Origin: CAZGAH01 sp964523295
Lineage (GTDB): Bacteria; Desulfobacterota; Desulfovibrionia; Desulfovibrionales; Desulfovibrionaceae
Direction of reading: 5' to 3'
Assembly: GCA_964523295.1 (NCBI GenBank)
Contig: CAZGAH010000028.1
Coordinates: 1 to 49,456 of the forward strand
Length of the DNA: 49,456 bases
Shown here piece by piece: positions 32,181 to 43,514 of this stretch. The notes beneath the pieces are model-generated. The model was not told the origin of the DNA. It saw only the letters and a program-made list of their open reading frames with translations, and did not search any database. The position numbers were made by a program, and so were the translations under genes. Every line of letters starts with the position of its first letter. The first letter of the stretch is position 1.

Positions 32181-34010
32181 ATGCGAACGATCCTGCTCTC
32201 TGGCCTTGTCCTGGCCTCCCTACTGCTATGCCCCGTGCCCGGCCCGTGCGCCGCGCGGGGCGATGCTGCCGCCAATGGGGCGCAGGAACAGGACGCCGCG
32301 CTCAAGGGCTACACCGCCCAGCTGCAGGGGGCGTCCTCCGAGGACATGCAGGAGCTCATCACTGCCTCGCTGGACACCTTCACCCTGCAGGACTCCCCCC
32401 CCAGAACGCGCAACCTGCTGCTGCGCCGCATGCATGACGACATCCCCACCCTGCAGAAGGTGCTCAGCTCCCGTGGCTACTTCAAGGGCAAGATCGCCAC
32501 TGCCCTGGAAGAGGGGCCCGACGGGCAGCCCGTGGCCGTCTTCACGGTCACGCCCGGGCCGCGCTTTTCCTTCGGCAAGCTGCGCATAATGCCCACGGGC
32601 GATTCCGACCCCAAGGCGCCCCTGCCCTCCCTGGAGCAGGCCGGGCTGAGCGCTGGCCAGCCCTACACGGCCAAGGCCGTGCTCAGCGCCCAGAGTTCCA
32701 TTCTCGAAACCCTGGGCAACAGCGGCTACCCCTTTCCGGACATTGCCAACCGCAAGGTGGTAGCCGACCACGCCACGGACACGGTGAACGTGGAATTCCA
32801 CGTGAAGACCGGACCCACGGCGACCTTCGGCCCGGTGAGCATAACCGGCCTGGAATACGTGGACGCGGAATACGTGCACCGCAAGCTGCCCTGGAAACAG
32901 GGGCAAATCTACGACGCCAGCCTGGTGGAAAAGGCCCGAGCCACCCTCATCCAGAGCGGGCTCTTCGCCATGGCGGCCTTCGACAAGCTGGAAATGACGC
33001 CCGAGGGCGAGCTGCCCATGCAACTGGAGATGACGGAGCGAAAGCCCCGTACCTTTCGCGCCGGCGTGCGCAACCGCACCGATACCGGCCCCGGCGGCAA
33101 GGTGGAATGGGAGCACCGCACCCTGTTTGGCGAGGGTGAGCACTTCCGCGCCTCCCTGGATGCGGACATGGTGAAGCAGGAGCTTTTGGCCAGCTTCCGC
33201 AAGCCCTCGTTCCTCATGGACAAGGCCTCCCTGCTGGTGGAGGAGCGGCTGGTGCGCGAACACGACGACGCCTACGAGGGCGAGACCCTGGTGAGTTCCG
33301 TGGGCATGGAGTACCAGCTTTCCAAGAGCCTGAGCGCGGGAATGGGCGTCTCCTACCGCTTCTCGCGCATACGCGACGCCGACGAAGAAAAGGACAACGA
33401 GCTTTTCGGGCTCTTCTCCGTGCCCGCCTATCTGCGTTGGGACAACCGCAACGACATACTCAACCCCACAACGGGCTGGCGCTTCGACGTCTCCGGCGCC
33501 CCCTACCTGGATACTCTTGGCACGGCCTCCGACTTCCTGCAGGGGCAGATTTCCTACACCCACTCCGTCCGCCTGGTGGGCGAGGATACTCTCATCCTGG
33601 CCATGCGCGGCCTGCTGGGCAGCACCCAGGGCGCGCAGCTCGACGACGTGCCCCGCAACGTGCGCTTTTACGCCGGCGGCGGCAACTCCGTGCGCGGCTA
33701 CGCCTACCGCAAGGCCGGCGATCTGAACGACAACGGCGACCCCATCGGGGGACGCTCCGTGTTCGAGGCGGCAGCTGAACTCCGCTGGCGCTTCCTGGGC
33801 GACTTCGGCATCGTGGCCTTTGCCGACGTGGGTCGCGCCTGTAACGACCAGTTCCCCACCTTCGACGACCCCTTCCTGGGCGTGGGCATGGGGCTGCGCT
33901 ACTACAGCTTCCTGGGCCCCATCGGCGTTGACGTGGGCATCCCCACCGATCGCCGCGAGGGCAAGGACGACCGCTACCAAATCTACATCAGCCTGGGACA
34001 ATCCTTCTGA
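32181..34010 (+). CDS. tamA: TamA outer-membrane assembly protein (Omp85 family)
   Basis: TamA, with TamB, builds an envelope-spanning complex for outer-membrane protein or lipid transport. The 609-residue protein has a signal peptide (ending PCAARG), three POTRA-like domains (about residues 40-270) and an Omp85 barrel with the lid-lock motif SVRGYAY. It ends in the typical C-terminal beta signal YQIYISLGQSF. The start at 32181 gives the signal peptide directly, while the upstream in-frame ATG would add 29 unsupported residues. The stop overlaps the tamB start by one base. Confidence 0.93.
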   Translation: MRTILLSGLVLASLLLCPVPGPCAARGDAAANGAQEQDAALKGYTAQLQGASSEDMQELITASLDTFTLQDSPPRTRNLLLRRMHDDIPTLQKVLSSRGYFKGKIATALEEGPDGQPVAVFTVTPGPRFSFGKLRIMPTGDSDPKAPLPSLEQAGLSAGQPYTAKAVLSAQSSILETLGNSGYPFPDIANRKVVADHATDTVNVEFHVKTGPTATFGPVSITGLEYVDAEYVHRKLPWKQGQIYDASLVEKARATLIQSGLFAMAAFDKLEMTPEGELPMQLEMTERKPRTFRAGVRNRTDTGPGGKVEWEHRTLFGEGEHFRASLDADMVKQELLASFRKPSFLMDKASLLVEERLVREHDDAYEGETLVSSVGMEYQLSKSLSAGMGVSYRFSRIRDADEEKDNELFGLFSVPAYLRWDNRNDILNPTTGWRFDVSGAPYLDTLGTASDFLQGQISYTHSVRLVGEDTLILAMRGLLGSTQGAQLDDVPRNVRFYAGGGNSVRGYAYRKAGDLNDNGDPIGGRSVFEAAAELRWRFLGDFGIVAFADVGRACNDQFPTFDDPFLGVGMGLRYYSFLGPIGVDVGIPTDRREGKDDRYQIYISLGQSF

Positions 34011-37000
34011 TGACCATGAACCCCGCTGCAAAACGCTGGCTCAAACGCCTGGGCTGGGGCGCCCTCTCCCTGTTCGCGCTGCTCTGCCTCGTGCTCGGCG
34101 GCTTGCTCTGGGCGTTGCACACCCAATGGGGGCGCGACAGGATTGTGGTCCTGGTCAACGAGAAGGCCTCCTCCGGAGCCATGACCATCCGGCTGGAGGG
34201 CCTGCAGTCCGTCATGCCCTGGGACCTCAGGCTGGGCTCATTCTCCCTGGCCGATGCCGACGGCGTCTGGCTCTCCGGCAGCGGCCTGGACGCGAGCGTG
34301 GACGTGCCCGCCCTGCTGGGCGGCGCCATTACCTGCGCCCCCCCGCCGGCGGAGAGGAGGAAAAACCCCGGGAGCCGCAGCAGCCCATATCCCTGGAGAT
34401 TCCGAAGATTCCGCCCGTGCGCCTGGACACCCTGCGCGTGGGCGAGGCCGTGCTGCACCTGGGCCAGCCGCCGGAGCAGACTGTGAAGGCGTTCTCGGTG
34501 GACGGCGCCGTGCGACCGGAAGGCGTCGACTTCATCGTGGACCTGACCGTGCTGGAACTGCCCCTGCCCCCGGACGAGGGGCGGGATTTCCGGCCCGACA
34601 AGNNNNNNNNNNCGCGCGCTGGCCGCCGGCATCCGCACACTGGTGCTGACCGTGGACGCGAACCTGGAGGAGGGCTCCGGCGGACTGGTGGGTGCTGCGC
34701 TCGGCGCGGCGCCGGATGCCGCACTCTCCGGCGGGCTGCAGGGCAAGGGCCCCCTGGGCCACTGGAAGGGCGACATGCGCCTGGACGTAGGGCAGGCGCA
34801 CCTGCTGCAGGGCGCGCTCACCCTGCGCCAGGACACCGCGGCCGGCACCTTCCACATCGGCCTGGCCGGCACCCTGCAGGACCCCGCTGCCCTGCTGCCC
34901 GCGGACGTTTCGCAGCTCACGGGCTCCACGGCGGATTTCGACATCGCCGCCACCCTGCCCCTGGACGGCCGGCTGGGCACGCGCTCCAGCCTGGACGGTC
35001 TGGAACTCCGCAGCCCCACCTTCGCCCTGAGCCTGGTCGCCGCCGTGGAGGAGGAGCGCCTGCGCTCCACGCTCACCCTGCAGGTGCTGGACGCGAACGT
35101 GCTGCCCCTGGTCACCGGCCAGGTCCTGCAAGGGACACCCACCCTCACCGCCAGCCTGGAGGGCGACGAGGATGCCGCCATCCTGGAGCTGCGCACCGGC
35201 ACGGGCGCGCTGGCCCTGCCCGATCTGAACAGCGAAAAGGGCAGCCTGCAGGTTACCGTGAACGTGAAGCAGCCCCTGGACCCCGCGGCGCGCACCCTTT
35301 CCGCTATCGGCATACTGCAAGTGCAGGGCCTCGTGCCGCCCGAGGGCTACACTCTGGACCCCGACCTCACCCTGGAGTTCGACCTGGCCATGGCCGAGCA
35401 GGCTGGCATCGAGGTGCGGAACCTGCACCTGCTCAACGGCGGCAACACCCTCCAGGCCTCGGGCAACGTGGACCTGGCCGCCCGGAAGGTGCAGGCCCGC
35501 ATAGAGGCCAATTTTCCCAACGCAGGGGCGCTGATGCCCCTGCACCCCCTGCACCCCATGGACGCCGCCATGACCCTGAAGGCCGACGCCACGGGCGAGA
35601 TGGCCAGCGGCATAGAAGCCACCGTGGCCGTGGGGCTGGAACGCATCAAGGGCCTGGACCCCCGGCTCGCGGAGCTGCTGGGCGAGGCCCTGACCATCCA
35701 TGCCGACGCCTTTGTGGACGAAAGGCACGTGGAACTGCGCAGCCTGAAGCTGGACGGCCGCACCAGCCTGACCGCCAGGGCGGACTACGTGATGGAGGGC
35801 AAGGGGTTGGACGCCGCCCTGACCATCACCCCGCCACAGCGGCTGGCGCTGCCGGGTCCGGCGGGGCAGCCCTCGCCCCTCGTGCTCACCGGGCTCATGC
35901 CGCTGGACATCCAGGCTTCCGGCAGCCTGGAGCAGCGCATGGAGGTCTCGGCCAAGGGCGAGGCCGGCACGGCCCAGCTGCCGGGCAGCGCCTTCACCGG
36001 CCTGCGTCTGGCGCTGGAGGCCGGCGTGCCCCTGACTCCTGCCAGTACTCCGGCAGCGGAGGAGGACCGCTTCTCCTTGGACCTGCGTAGCGATCAGATC
36101 GAAATTTCCGCCTCCAGCCGCTACCGCCTGGGCTCCGAGAACCTGCAGCTCTCACAGCTCCAGGTGCGCGGCCCGGACACACGCATCGACGGCGCCCTGG
36201 ACCTCGGGCTCCAGAACTTCCTGGTCTCCGGCACGGTCACGGTCAAGGCCTCCCGCCTGGCCGCCTATGCTAGGCTGCTGGGCATGAAGCTGGCCGGCGC
36301 CCTGGACCTGAAGGCGGACCTGAAGGTGCGCGACAACCGCCAGGCCGCCACCCTCGCGGTCAGCGGCAGCGGCATCGTGGTCGAGGATGCGGAGGTCGCC
36401 TCCCTGAAGCTCACCGCGGACACGGGCGACGCCTACGGCATCGCCCACGGTTCCGGCGCCGTTACGGTGAACCTGCAGACCGGCAAGGCCGGCCTGCCCG
36501 CGGCTTATGCCGAGACCCTGCAGCTGGACGCCGTAATGCGCCAGGGGCGCGTGAACCTGGACCTGAAGACCAAAGGCGTGGCGGACAAGCCCTTTTCCCT
36601 GGCCATGCAGGCTGGCGTGACTCCCGGCCCGGAACGCATTCAGGCCGACATCGTCGCCCTTCGCGGCGACTATGCCGGCATCCCCATCACGCTGCGCGCC
36701 CCCGCCACCATAATCAGCGCCGGTGGCGGAATCACGGTGCGCAGCCTGGCCCTTGGCCTGGCCCAGGGCACCCTGACGGCCGACGGCGTCTACGGTCCTG
36801 AGAGCGCCGACCTGCGGGCCGGCCTGAAGGATTTTCCCCTGCCCGTGCTGCGGCAGCTGGAGCTGACTCCCCTGAAAGGCACGGCAGGGCTGGATCTGAA
36901 GCTGTCAGGCTCTCTGGCAGCACCGCGGGTGGAGCTGCACGCAGAAGCCAGAGACGTGAAACCAGGGGAAAAGGAGCAGCAGGAAAAGGACGACAACATC

Positions 37001-38503
37001 GCCGTGAAGGAGCAGAACCCGGGTACCGGCCCGCAGCTCCCGCCCCTGGGTCTGATGCTGGACGCCACCCTCGGCGGCGGCAGCCTGAAGGCGGACGCGG
37101 CCCTGAATCACAAGGGCACCCGCCTGCTGCAGCTCACCGCAGGCCTGCCCATGGGCCTGACCCTGCAGCCCTTCGCTTTCGACCTGAAGCAGGATGCCCC
37201 GCTTACGGCCAGGATCACGGGAGACATCGACCTGCAGGTGCTCCAGGACACCCTGGCCATGACCGACTCCCTGCTCGACGGCCGGCTGAAGCTGGACATG
37301 GGCGTCTCTGGCCCCACCAACAAGATCGACGTCAATGGCGGCATATCCCTCACCGGGGGACGCTACGAGAACCTGAAGCTGGGCACCCTGCTCACGGACA
37401 TCACCCTGGAGCTCACGGCAACGGGCAACCGCATCGAGATCGTCAGGCTTTCCGCCAACGACGGCCGCAAGGGCACCATCCAGGGCTCCGGCGGCGTGAC
37501 CATGGCGGGCGACACCCCCTTCGAGGCCGCCATCAGGCTGGACCGCCTGACCCCGGTGCAGATGAACATGTTCACCGGCCAGGTGAGCGGCACCGTGGAC
37601 CTGAAGGGCAACGCCCCGCAAGGCGCCACGGTAACGGGCAGGCTCTCCGTGGACGAAGCCGTGCTCACCATACCCCGGAACCTGCCGCCCGACGTCACTA
37701 CCATCGACGTGAAGCAGACCAACGCCGGCAAGGCCCCGCAGACGGAGGCGGAGGCTGACGGGGATAAGGGGAAGTCGGCACCGGCCTTTCCCATCATGCT
37801 CGATACCAGGGTGGTTATCGCCAACCAGTTCTACGTGCGCGGCATGGGGCTGGATTCCCAGTGGGGAGGCAATCTGGACATCACCGGCCACGCGGCCAAC
37901 CCCCGCGTGGTGGGCGACCTGATTGTGGACCACGGGACCTTCGAATTCCTGGACAAGGTCTTCCGTATCGACAAGGGCGTGCTGCGGTTCAGCGGCGACA
38001 CGCCGCCCACGCCCGTCATCAACGTGGTCACCTCCGCCCAGGCCAAGGACGTGCTGGCCAAGGTTATCATCAACGGCACGCCCGCGCACCTGAAGGTCAG
38101 CTTCGACTCCGAGCCCCCCATGCCGCAGAACGAGATCCTCTCCGCGGTGCTCTTCGGCCGCTCGCTGAACAGGCTCCCCCCCATGCAGGCCCTGCGGCTG
38201 GCCCGCGCCCTGGACAAGCTCTCCGGCGGCACCACCGGGGCCTCACTGGACGTGATGCGCAAACTCAAGGACGTGCTGTACCTGGACGAGCTTTCCGCGG
38301 GCGAGGGAAAATCGGGTGACATGACCCTGCAGGCGGGCAAGTACCTCACGGATGACGTGTACCTGAAGGGCACCAAGGGCCTGAACCCGCGCGACGACTC
38401 CCTGAGCGTGGAGGTGGAGATAACCCCCAACATAGGGCTGGAAAGCGAGATGGGTGCCGATTCTCAGGGTGGCATCGGCCTGAACTGGCGCTACGACTAC
38501 TGA
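34010..38503 (+). CDS. tamB: TamB inner-membrane protein (frameshift and N gap in the 5' part)
   Basis: TamB is anchored in the inner membrane (residues about 15-40) and spans the periplasm as a long beta-taco. The last 200 residues match the TamB/DUF490 domain: VDHGTFEFLDKVFRIDKGVL, then SFDSEPPMPQNEILSAVLFG. The frame breaks at a run of seven C at 34338-34344. Adding one C restores CAPPAGGEEEKP and a continuous frame. The N gap at 34603-34612 shifts the frame again. From 34613 to the end the frame is open. I take the gene as functional with probable sequence errors, though a true frameshift cannot be excluded. Total length is about 1,490 residues. Confidence 0.88.
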
Positions 38504-38511
38504 GCCCGGGC

Positions 38512-38670
38512 CTACTCCCGCAACCGCCCCAATCCTTGCAGCAGCTCGTAGAAGCTCAGGTTGTGCTCGCTGGAGCCGGTCATGGCGTCCAGCATCTCCA
38601 TCTGCCGGCTCAGGGGGGCGCAGAGGCCGTCGCGCTGCCGGGGCAGCTCCGGCGCCTCCTCATGCATGAA
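38512..38670 (-). CDS. Short hypothetical ORF convergent with tamB
   Basis: A frame of about 52 codons from an internal ATG (MHEEAPELPRQ, ending LLQGLGRLRE) ends nine bases after tamB on the opposite strand. It is charged and helical. It could be a gene fragment. No family is recognised and the ribosome site is weak. Confidence 0.25.
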   Translation of the reverse strand, partial: FMHEEAPELPRQRDGLCAPLSRQMEMLDAMTGSSEHNLSFYELLQGLGRLRE

Positions 38671-38810
38671 GCAGTCTATATCACGTGCCTGATGCGGCTG
38701 ACCCGCGGCGAGCGCTGGCCTCGTAGTCGACGTCCACTCGTACCAGCAGCTGCCATGGCGAACCAACGTCTCCCTTTCGTTTATGCCCAAGAGCGTGCGA
38801 GTACGGGTTG

Positions 38811-40100
38811 GAGATGCTTGAACGAGACGATGGCTTTCATGAAATATTGCTCGTAGCTACCTCGTCAAATGTTTCCAGAAAGGAACGCCGCGCACCAGCA
38901 CGTCGCAGGCGTAAAGAGAAGATAAGGGGTGTTCCATCAGCGTCATCACTATTTTGGTTTTTAGATGTCTTTCATAAAAATGAAAAAATAAGAGCTTGAT
39001 CGGGTTCTCAGTGTATCGTTTATTTCAGTAAAAAATGTATATTTGCAATGATTTTGTGATGTTTTCAAATGGTGGCTGTCATTTGCGCAGTAGTACATTA
39101 TAAATATATGACAACTTTTGAAATTGATGCATTGTTACAGGGAGATATAAAGAAGAAGCAATTTGATGCTATAAATAAATATAAAGCATTTCAATGTGTT
39201 AATGTCTGCTGGGATGAAGAGGAACAGATGGTTCATGCCGAATTTTGCTATGGAAATTTTTCAGCTGGCTTTGAATTGAAACGTGTAGTGGAGAAGTCAT
39301 CGGATAAATTGCCTGCAGGATGACTCGAGTAGAATTACATTCAGATTCGGCTGGATATCAATTAGAATTAATTATTTACTGTCGTGACACAAATAGTTCT
39401 CTATTTAAGCATGTCGAAATTGAAATAGGTTACCCTATTTGCAAGGAGGTTAAAGAAGCCGTAGCGCAGACGCCAGCGAGTGCATGAAAACGATTGAAGG
39501 TTGAAGAGAATGACCACACATATGATACGGGCCGTGAATGGGCTGAATGATATTGTGTTCCGAACTCATTGTTGAGCAGTAAGAATGGGCCGCACTTTCG
39601 TTTTCTAGCTACTCGTGAAATCATTGAGGAGCAGATTGATTTGCCAGGATTTGAAAAGGACAAAGAGTATCCGTTTCCGAAATGCGAAACAAGCGAAATG
39701 CGATACAAATTGCGTGTGTATGTGACTAATAAGGATATGAATTATCATGCTTATATTTATCGGATTTGTAGCGTTGTAAAAAAAGTAAGTGGTTCATTCT
39801 ATAATCAAACACGAAATGAACGATGGTCATTTTTTGTCTGGAAAGTTCGACGTAAACGCGGTGTGCGGAGTATCATAAAGATTTCAATATTGTAAACGCA
39901 ATGTTAAAACGAGCTGTGCTAGGATGCGTATTAGCAACTTAGAGAATGAAAGCGTTACGATTTCAGTAAATGTTTATCCCAGTTCGTGTGTACAGCATTT
40001 GAGAAAATTGGTTTTACGCATTGCGCATGGACATCCAGCGTGTTGCGTTCTGGTTGTCGCACGCCAAGTCATTGCCCCGCTCAATCCGGATTTCGGATAG
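38811..40100 (+). mobile_element. Fossil IS1380-family transposase
   Basis: Read across several frames, this AT-rich segment gives the ordered blocks of an IS1380-type DDE transposase: VPSASSLFWFLDVFH, EIDALLQGDIKKKQF with KAFQCVNVCW, HAEFCYGNFSAGFE, VELHSDSAGYQLEL, DTGREWAE, HFRFLATREIIEEQIDLPGF, YKLRVYVTNKD, MLKRAVLG, RMKALRF and finally HPACCVLVVARQVI before a TAG at 40098. In-frame stops and frameshifts occur at about 39000, 39323, 39487, 39551 and after 39895. It spans about 1.3 kb, near the full length of such a gene. Terminal inverted repeats were not identified. It cannot make a functional transposase. Confidence 0.75.
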
Positions 40101-40377
40101 AATTATAATATATTTATGGTACATATAAGTATGTAGCATGTACTTTTTTGGTAAAATTGTATAAATACATCTTTCAGTCTGAAAATCATATATTTGTACG
40201 AAAATGCTCGACAGATCGGAAATTATATATGAAATAGGAACGCAAACCTCTAATCCAAAAGGAGACGGTGGATTCTGGGGCAGCGGTGGACTTGTCTTTG
40301 CCCGCGGTCAACGGTAAGGACAGAGAAGACAGTGGCGAGCGTCTGACAATCCGACAGCGCAGGCAGGGGATGGGATC

Positions 40378-41370
40378 ATGAAAGTAGCGGTTATTGGTGG
40401 TGGCAGCTGGGGCACTACGCTGGCGAACATGCTGGCCAACAAAGGCGTGGACGTGGCGTTGTGGGTGCATGAACAGGCCCTGGCCTCGGAGATAGCCAGC
40501 ACGCGCGTCAACTCGTGGTACCTGCCCGGCGTACACCTGGCCGAGAGTCTGCGCATCAGCCCGGAACTGGATCACGTGCTCGACGGGGCCGAGGTGTTTC
40601 TCTTTGCCGTGCCCACGCAGCATTTCCGCGGTGTGTTATGGAAAGCGCGCGAAGGCCTGTCCAGGCGGCCGTTCATCGTCTGCGCGAACAAAGGCATCGA
40701 GGTGGAGCGGCTGTGCACCATTTCCGAGATCGTGCACCAGGAACTGGGCGCGCTCAAGCCCCTGTTCGCCATGCTCTCCGGCCCGTCGTTCGCCAAAGAG
40801 GTCGCCCATGGCGTGCCCACGGCCGTGGCCCTGGGCTGCACGGACAAAAAGGGCGGCAAGGAGTTGCAGCAGCTCCTGTCCACCGACTTTTTTCGCGTCT
40901 ATACGACCTCCGACGTGCGCGGCGTGGAACTCGGCGGAGCGGTGAAGAACATCATCGCCATTGCGGCCGGCATTGCCGATGGTCTGGGGTTCGGAACGAA
41001 CACCCGCGCGGCGCTCATCACCCGCGGGCTGGCGGAAATGAGCCGGCTGGGCGTGGCCATGGGCGCGCGGGCCAAGACCTTCATGGGACTGGCCGGCATG
41101 GGCGATCTGGTGTTGACGTGTACGGGCGAACTCTCGCGCAACCGCCAGGTGGGGCTGCGGCTGGGCCGCGGCCAGAAGCTCATGAGCATTCTGGGCGAGA
41201 TGACCACCGTGGCGGAGGGCGTCAAGACCACGCAGGCGCTCTGGGAAATCAGCCGCAAACTGGACGTCGAGCTGCCCATCGCCGGGCAGGTCTACGCCGT
41301 GCTCTACCAGGACAAGGACCCCAGAGAGGCCGTGCGCGAACTGATGACCAGGACCCTGAAGGAGGAATGA
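40378..41370 (+). CDS. gpsA: NAD(P)H-dependent glycerol-3-phosphate dehydrogenase
   Basis: GpsA reduces dihydroxyacetone phosphate to sn-glycerol 3-phosphate, the start of phospholipid synthesis, in the cytosol. The 330-residue protein has the nucleotide-binding motif VIGGGSWGTTLA (residues 5-16), SGPSFAKEVA, the catalytic-lysine block ELGGAVKNIIAIAAG and MGDLVLTCTGELSRNRQVG. Length is typical. It follows the IS fossil by about 280 bases and ends 23 bases before the oppositely oriented T6SS cassette. Confidence 0.97.
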   Translation: MKVAVIGGGSWGTTLANMLANKGVDVALWVHEQALASEIASTRVNSWYLPGVHLAESLRISPELDHVLDGAEVFLFAVPTQHFRGVLWKAREGLSRRPFIVCANKGIEVERLCTISEIVHQELGALKPLFAMLSGPSFAKEVAHGVPTAVALGCTDKKGGKELQQLLSTDFFRVYTTSDVRGVELGGAVKNIIAIAAGIADGLGFGTNTRAALITRGLAEMSRLGVAMGARAKTFMGLAGMGDLVLTCTGELSRNRQVGLRLGRGQKLMSILGEMTTVAEGVKTTQALWEISRKLDVELPIAGQVYAVLYQDKDPREAVRELMTRTLKEE

Positions 41371-41393
41371 CCGGCGCAGGGCTGGCAACGGCC

Positions 41394-41792
41394 TCAGCGC
41401 ATGATCAGCACCACTTCCTGACTGGGCACGCTGATGGTGCCGACCGTATTGTTGTTGTTGTGCGTGGTCGGCATGCCCAGACGCTCGGCCGGGCTGCCTT
41501 CGATGGTCACGGCCTCGCTGCCGGCAGTGAATTTGGCCGGACCCATGATCTCATTCGATTCCATGCCGCCTTCCACGCCCGGCTCGTCCCCCTGCGTCGG
41601 CTCGATGCTCGAGGCCTTGTTGATTGCCGGCATGCCGCAGATAAACACGTTTTCCGCGCCGGGCTCGGCCAGCGGCATGGGCGCCATGTTCGGGTAGGGC
41701 ACGGGCACGGGGTTCGGGGCCGGCGGCGCCGGCGTCTTGCAGATGTCGGGTTCGCCCAGGGCCTGGCCTTTTTCCTTTGTCGCTGCGAACAT
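41394..41792 (-). CDS. DUF4150 PAAR-like protein (T6SS)
   Basis: The 132-residue protein fits the DUF4150 PAAR-like family (ICKTPAPPAPNPVPVPYPN, ENVFICGMPAINKASS, and HNNNNTVG near the end), which caps the VgrG spike of type VI secretion systems. It has no C-terminal toxin extension. The start at 41792 follows GGGAGG. It is the last gene of the four-gene cassette, and no effector gene follows it. Confidence 0.88.
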   Translation of the reverse strand: MFAATKEKGQALGEPDICKTPAPPAPNPVPVPYPNMAPMPLAEPGAENVFICGMPAINKASSIEPTQGDEPGVEGGMESNEIMGPAKFTAGSEAVTIEGSPAERLGMPTTHNNNNTVGTISVPSQEVVLIMR

Positions 41793-41803
41793 GCCCGCCT
41801 CCC

Positions 41804-42490
41804 TCAGCCCAGATGGATTTTTTCGCCGTCGATGCACACATCCTGCTCGGCGCGTAGCGTGGCCCTGCCGGCCTTGAGCCCGTAGCTGCCAGCCACGCGC
41901 GTACGCATCCGGCCCGCCTCCACGCTGTCTACCCCGTCCACTCGCCGGATGCTGTCGCGCAGGGCCATGATCATCAGCCTGGCTGCGCTCCGCAGCGTGC
42001 CGTAGACAATCTCCGCGGCGTGGATCGCGCCCTTGAACCTGGCAGCCACGAACGAGGCCTCGGCAAAGACCGCCTCGCCGCGCACGCCCTGCAGGACCAT
42101 TTCACCGGCCTCGGCCTTCAGGGTTCCTTCCGCGTTCAGGCCGACATCGTGCCCTGCCAGGCGGATCGTTCCCGCGTCCGCGGCCAGCCGGACATCACCT
42201 GGGAAGGAGAGCGTGCTGTCGGTCCGTCGTTTCTCCAGCACGCTCAGGATATAGGTCTTCGCCGCGCCGCCGGGATAGAGCAGCACCAGGTCCCCGGGCT
42301 CGGGATCGAGCAGGCAGGCGGCCGCGCGCCGGGCACGCAGCAGCCGGCCGCTTTCGGTCAGAACACTGAACGACGAGCCGGCGACCGCGGTCACCTGCCC
42401 CGGCGTCAGCCCCTCCAGTCGCCAGGGCGACGGCTCACGCGGCTCCGCATCGGTCAGCGCCACGACTGTGCCGGACTGTTCTCTGCCCAT
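41804..42490 (-). CDS. DUF3540 protein (T6SS-associated)
   Basis: The 228-residue protein matches DUF3540 by its order and by a late beta-rich stretch of regularly repeating strands (VRLAADAGTIRLAGHDVGLN, then KAEAGEMVLQG). The family is found between pentapeptide and DUF4150 genes in T6SS effector clusters and may help load the spike. The start at 42490 has an AAGGAG site. An upstream in-frame ATG adds 14 residues with no site. Confidence 0.8.
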   Translation of the reverse strand: MGREQSGTVVALTDAEPREPSPWRLEGLTPGQVTAVAGSSFSVLTESGRLLRARRAAACLLDPEPGDLVLLYPGGAAKTYILSVLEKRRTDSTLSFPGDVRLAADAGTIRLAGHDVGLNAEGTLKAEAGEMVLQGVRGEAVFAEASFVAARFKGAIHAAEIVYGTLRSAARLMIMALRDSIRRVDGVDSVEAGRMRTRVAGSYGLKAGRATLRAEQDVCIDGEKIHLG

Positions 42491-42509
42491 TTTCCCACTC
42501 CTTGGTGTT

Positions 42510-43514
42510 TTACGTCCCGCTTTTTTCGGCAAACCACAGCTCCGCTGCTGCCAGCTGTTGGTCCGTCGCTTTGACCCGGGTCATGTCCACGCGGGCGAAG
42601 TCCGCGGACTGCAGATCGACCCGATGCATGTTCGCGCCTTCCAGGTCCGCGCCGGCGAATCGGGCCCCGGTCAGCGTGGCGAGGGAGAAATTCGCCTGCC
42701 GCAACCGGGCCTCCCGGAAGTCCGCCTGGTTGAACACGCCGCGCACAAAGCGCCCCGCCTGCACGTCCGCACCGGTAAACATGGCCGAGCGGCCGATCGT
42801 CTCGGTGAAGTTCGCGTAGGGCAGCACGCAGCCACGCAATATCGCCTCGTTCAGGGAGGCGCCCTTGAAGCTCGCGTATTTGCCCGTGGCCCCGGAAAAG
42901 GACGCCCGGTCGAGCGTTGCGGCGGTAAAATCCGTCTGCGTCAGATCGAGTCTGGAAAAATCCGCGGCAGTCAGGTCCGACTTGACGAACCGGGCCAGGG
43001 TCAGGTCGCAGCCCGGAAAGCGCTGGGCCCCGAAGGCGATGCTCTGCGCATGCGCCTTGTGCAGCGAGGTCCCCGAAAAGACCGCCGTGCTCAGGTTCAC
43101 TTCGGTAAACGACGCGCGCGTCAGATTCGCCGTGGAAAAATCGACGTTCCCCATGCTGCATGACAGAAAGCTCGCCTGCTGCATGACGGCCGCAACACAG
43201 CGGACGCCATCGAGCACGCTTTTCACGAAACGTACGCGCAGGGCCTGACAGCCGGAGAGCACGGCCTGGGCCATCGGGCAGCGGGAGAATTCGGCGTCCT
43301 GAAGCAAGGCCTTGGTAAAATCCGCCCCGTCAAGGTCGCAGTCGACGAAGTGTACGCCGGTCAGATCGGCGCTGGCGAACCTCGCTCCCTTGAGTTGGGA
43401 GTCCTGGATAGTGAGGCCGCGCAGACTGACTCCGGAAAGGTCCGCTCCGGCGAGTTGCGCGCCGCGCACTACGCCGTCGTTGGCCGCTGCCTGCAGGAAT
43501 TCCTCACGCGTCAT
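42510..43514 (-). CDS. Pentapeptide-repeat protein (T6SS-associated)
   Basis: The 334-residue protein consists almost wholly of A(D/N)LXX-type pentapeptide repeats (AQLAGADLSGVSLRGLTIQD and on), forming a right-handed quadrilateral helix. In this context such proteins accompany DUF2169 in T6SS effector delivery. The start overlaps the end of the DUF2169 gene by 11 bases, indicating coupling. Confidence 0.92.
   Translation of the reverse strand: MTREEFLQAAANDGVVRGAQLAGADLSGVSLRGLTIQDSQLKGARFASADLTGVHFVDCDLDGADFTKALLQDAEFSRCPMAQAVLSGCQALRVRFVKSVLDGVRCVAAVMQQASFLSCSMGNVDFSTANLTRASFTEVNLSTAVFSGTSLHKAHAQSIAFGAQRFPGCDLTLARFVKSDLTAADFSRLDLTQTDFTAATLDRASFSGATGKYASFKGASLNEAILRGCVLPYANFTETIGRSAMFTGADVQAGRFVRGVFNQADFREARLRQANFSLATLTGARFAGADLEGANMHRVDLQSADFARVDMTRVKATDQQLAAAELWFAEKSGT

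Noticed and set aside
32226..34031. Open frame of about 600 codons opposite tamA
   Set aside because: Shadow of tamA, His/Val/Gly-rich without motifs.
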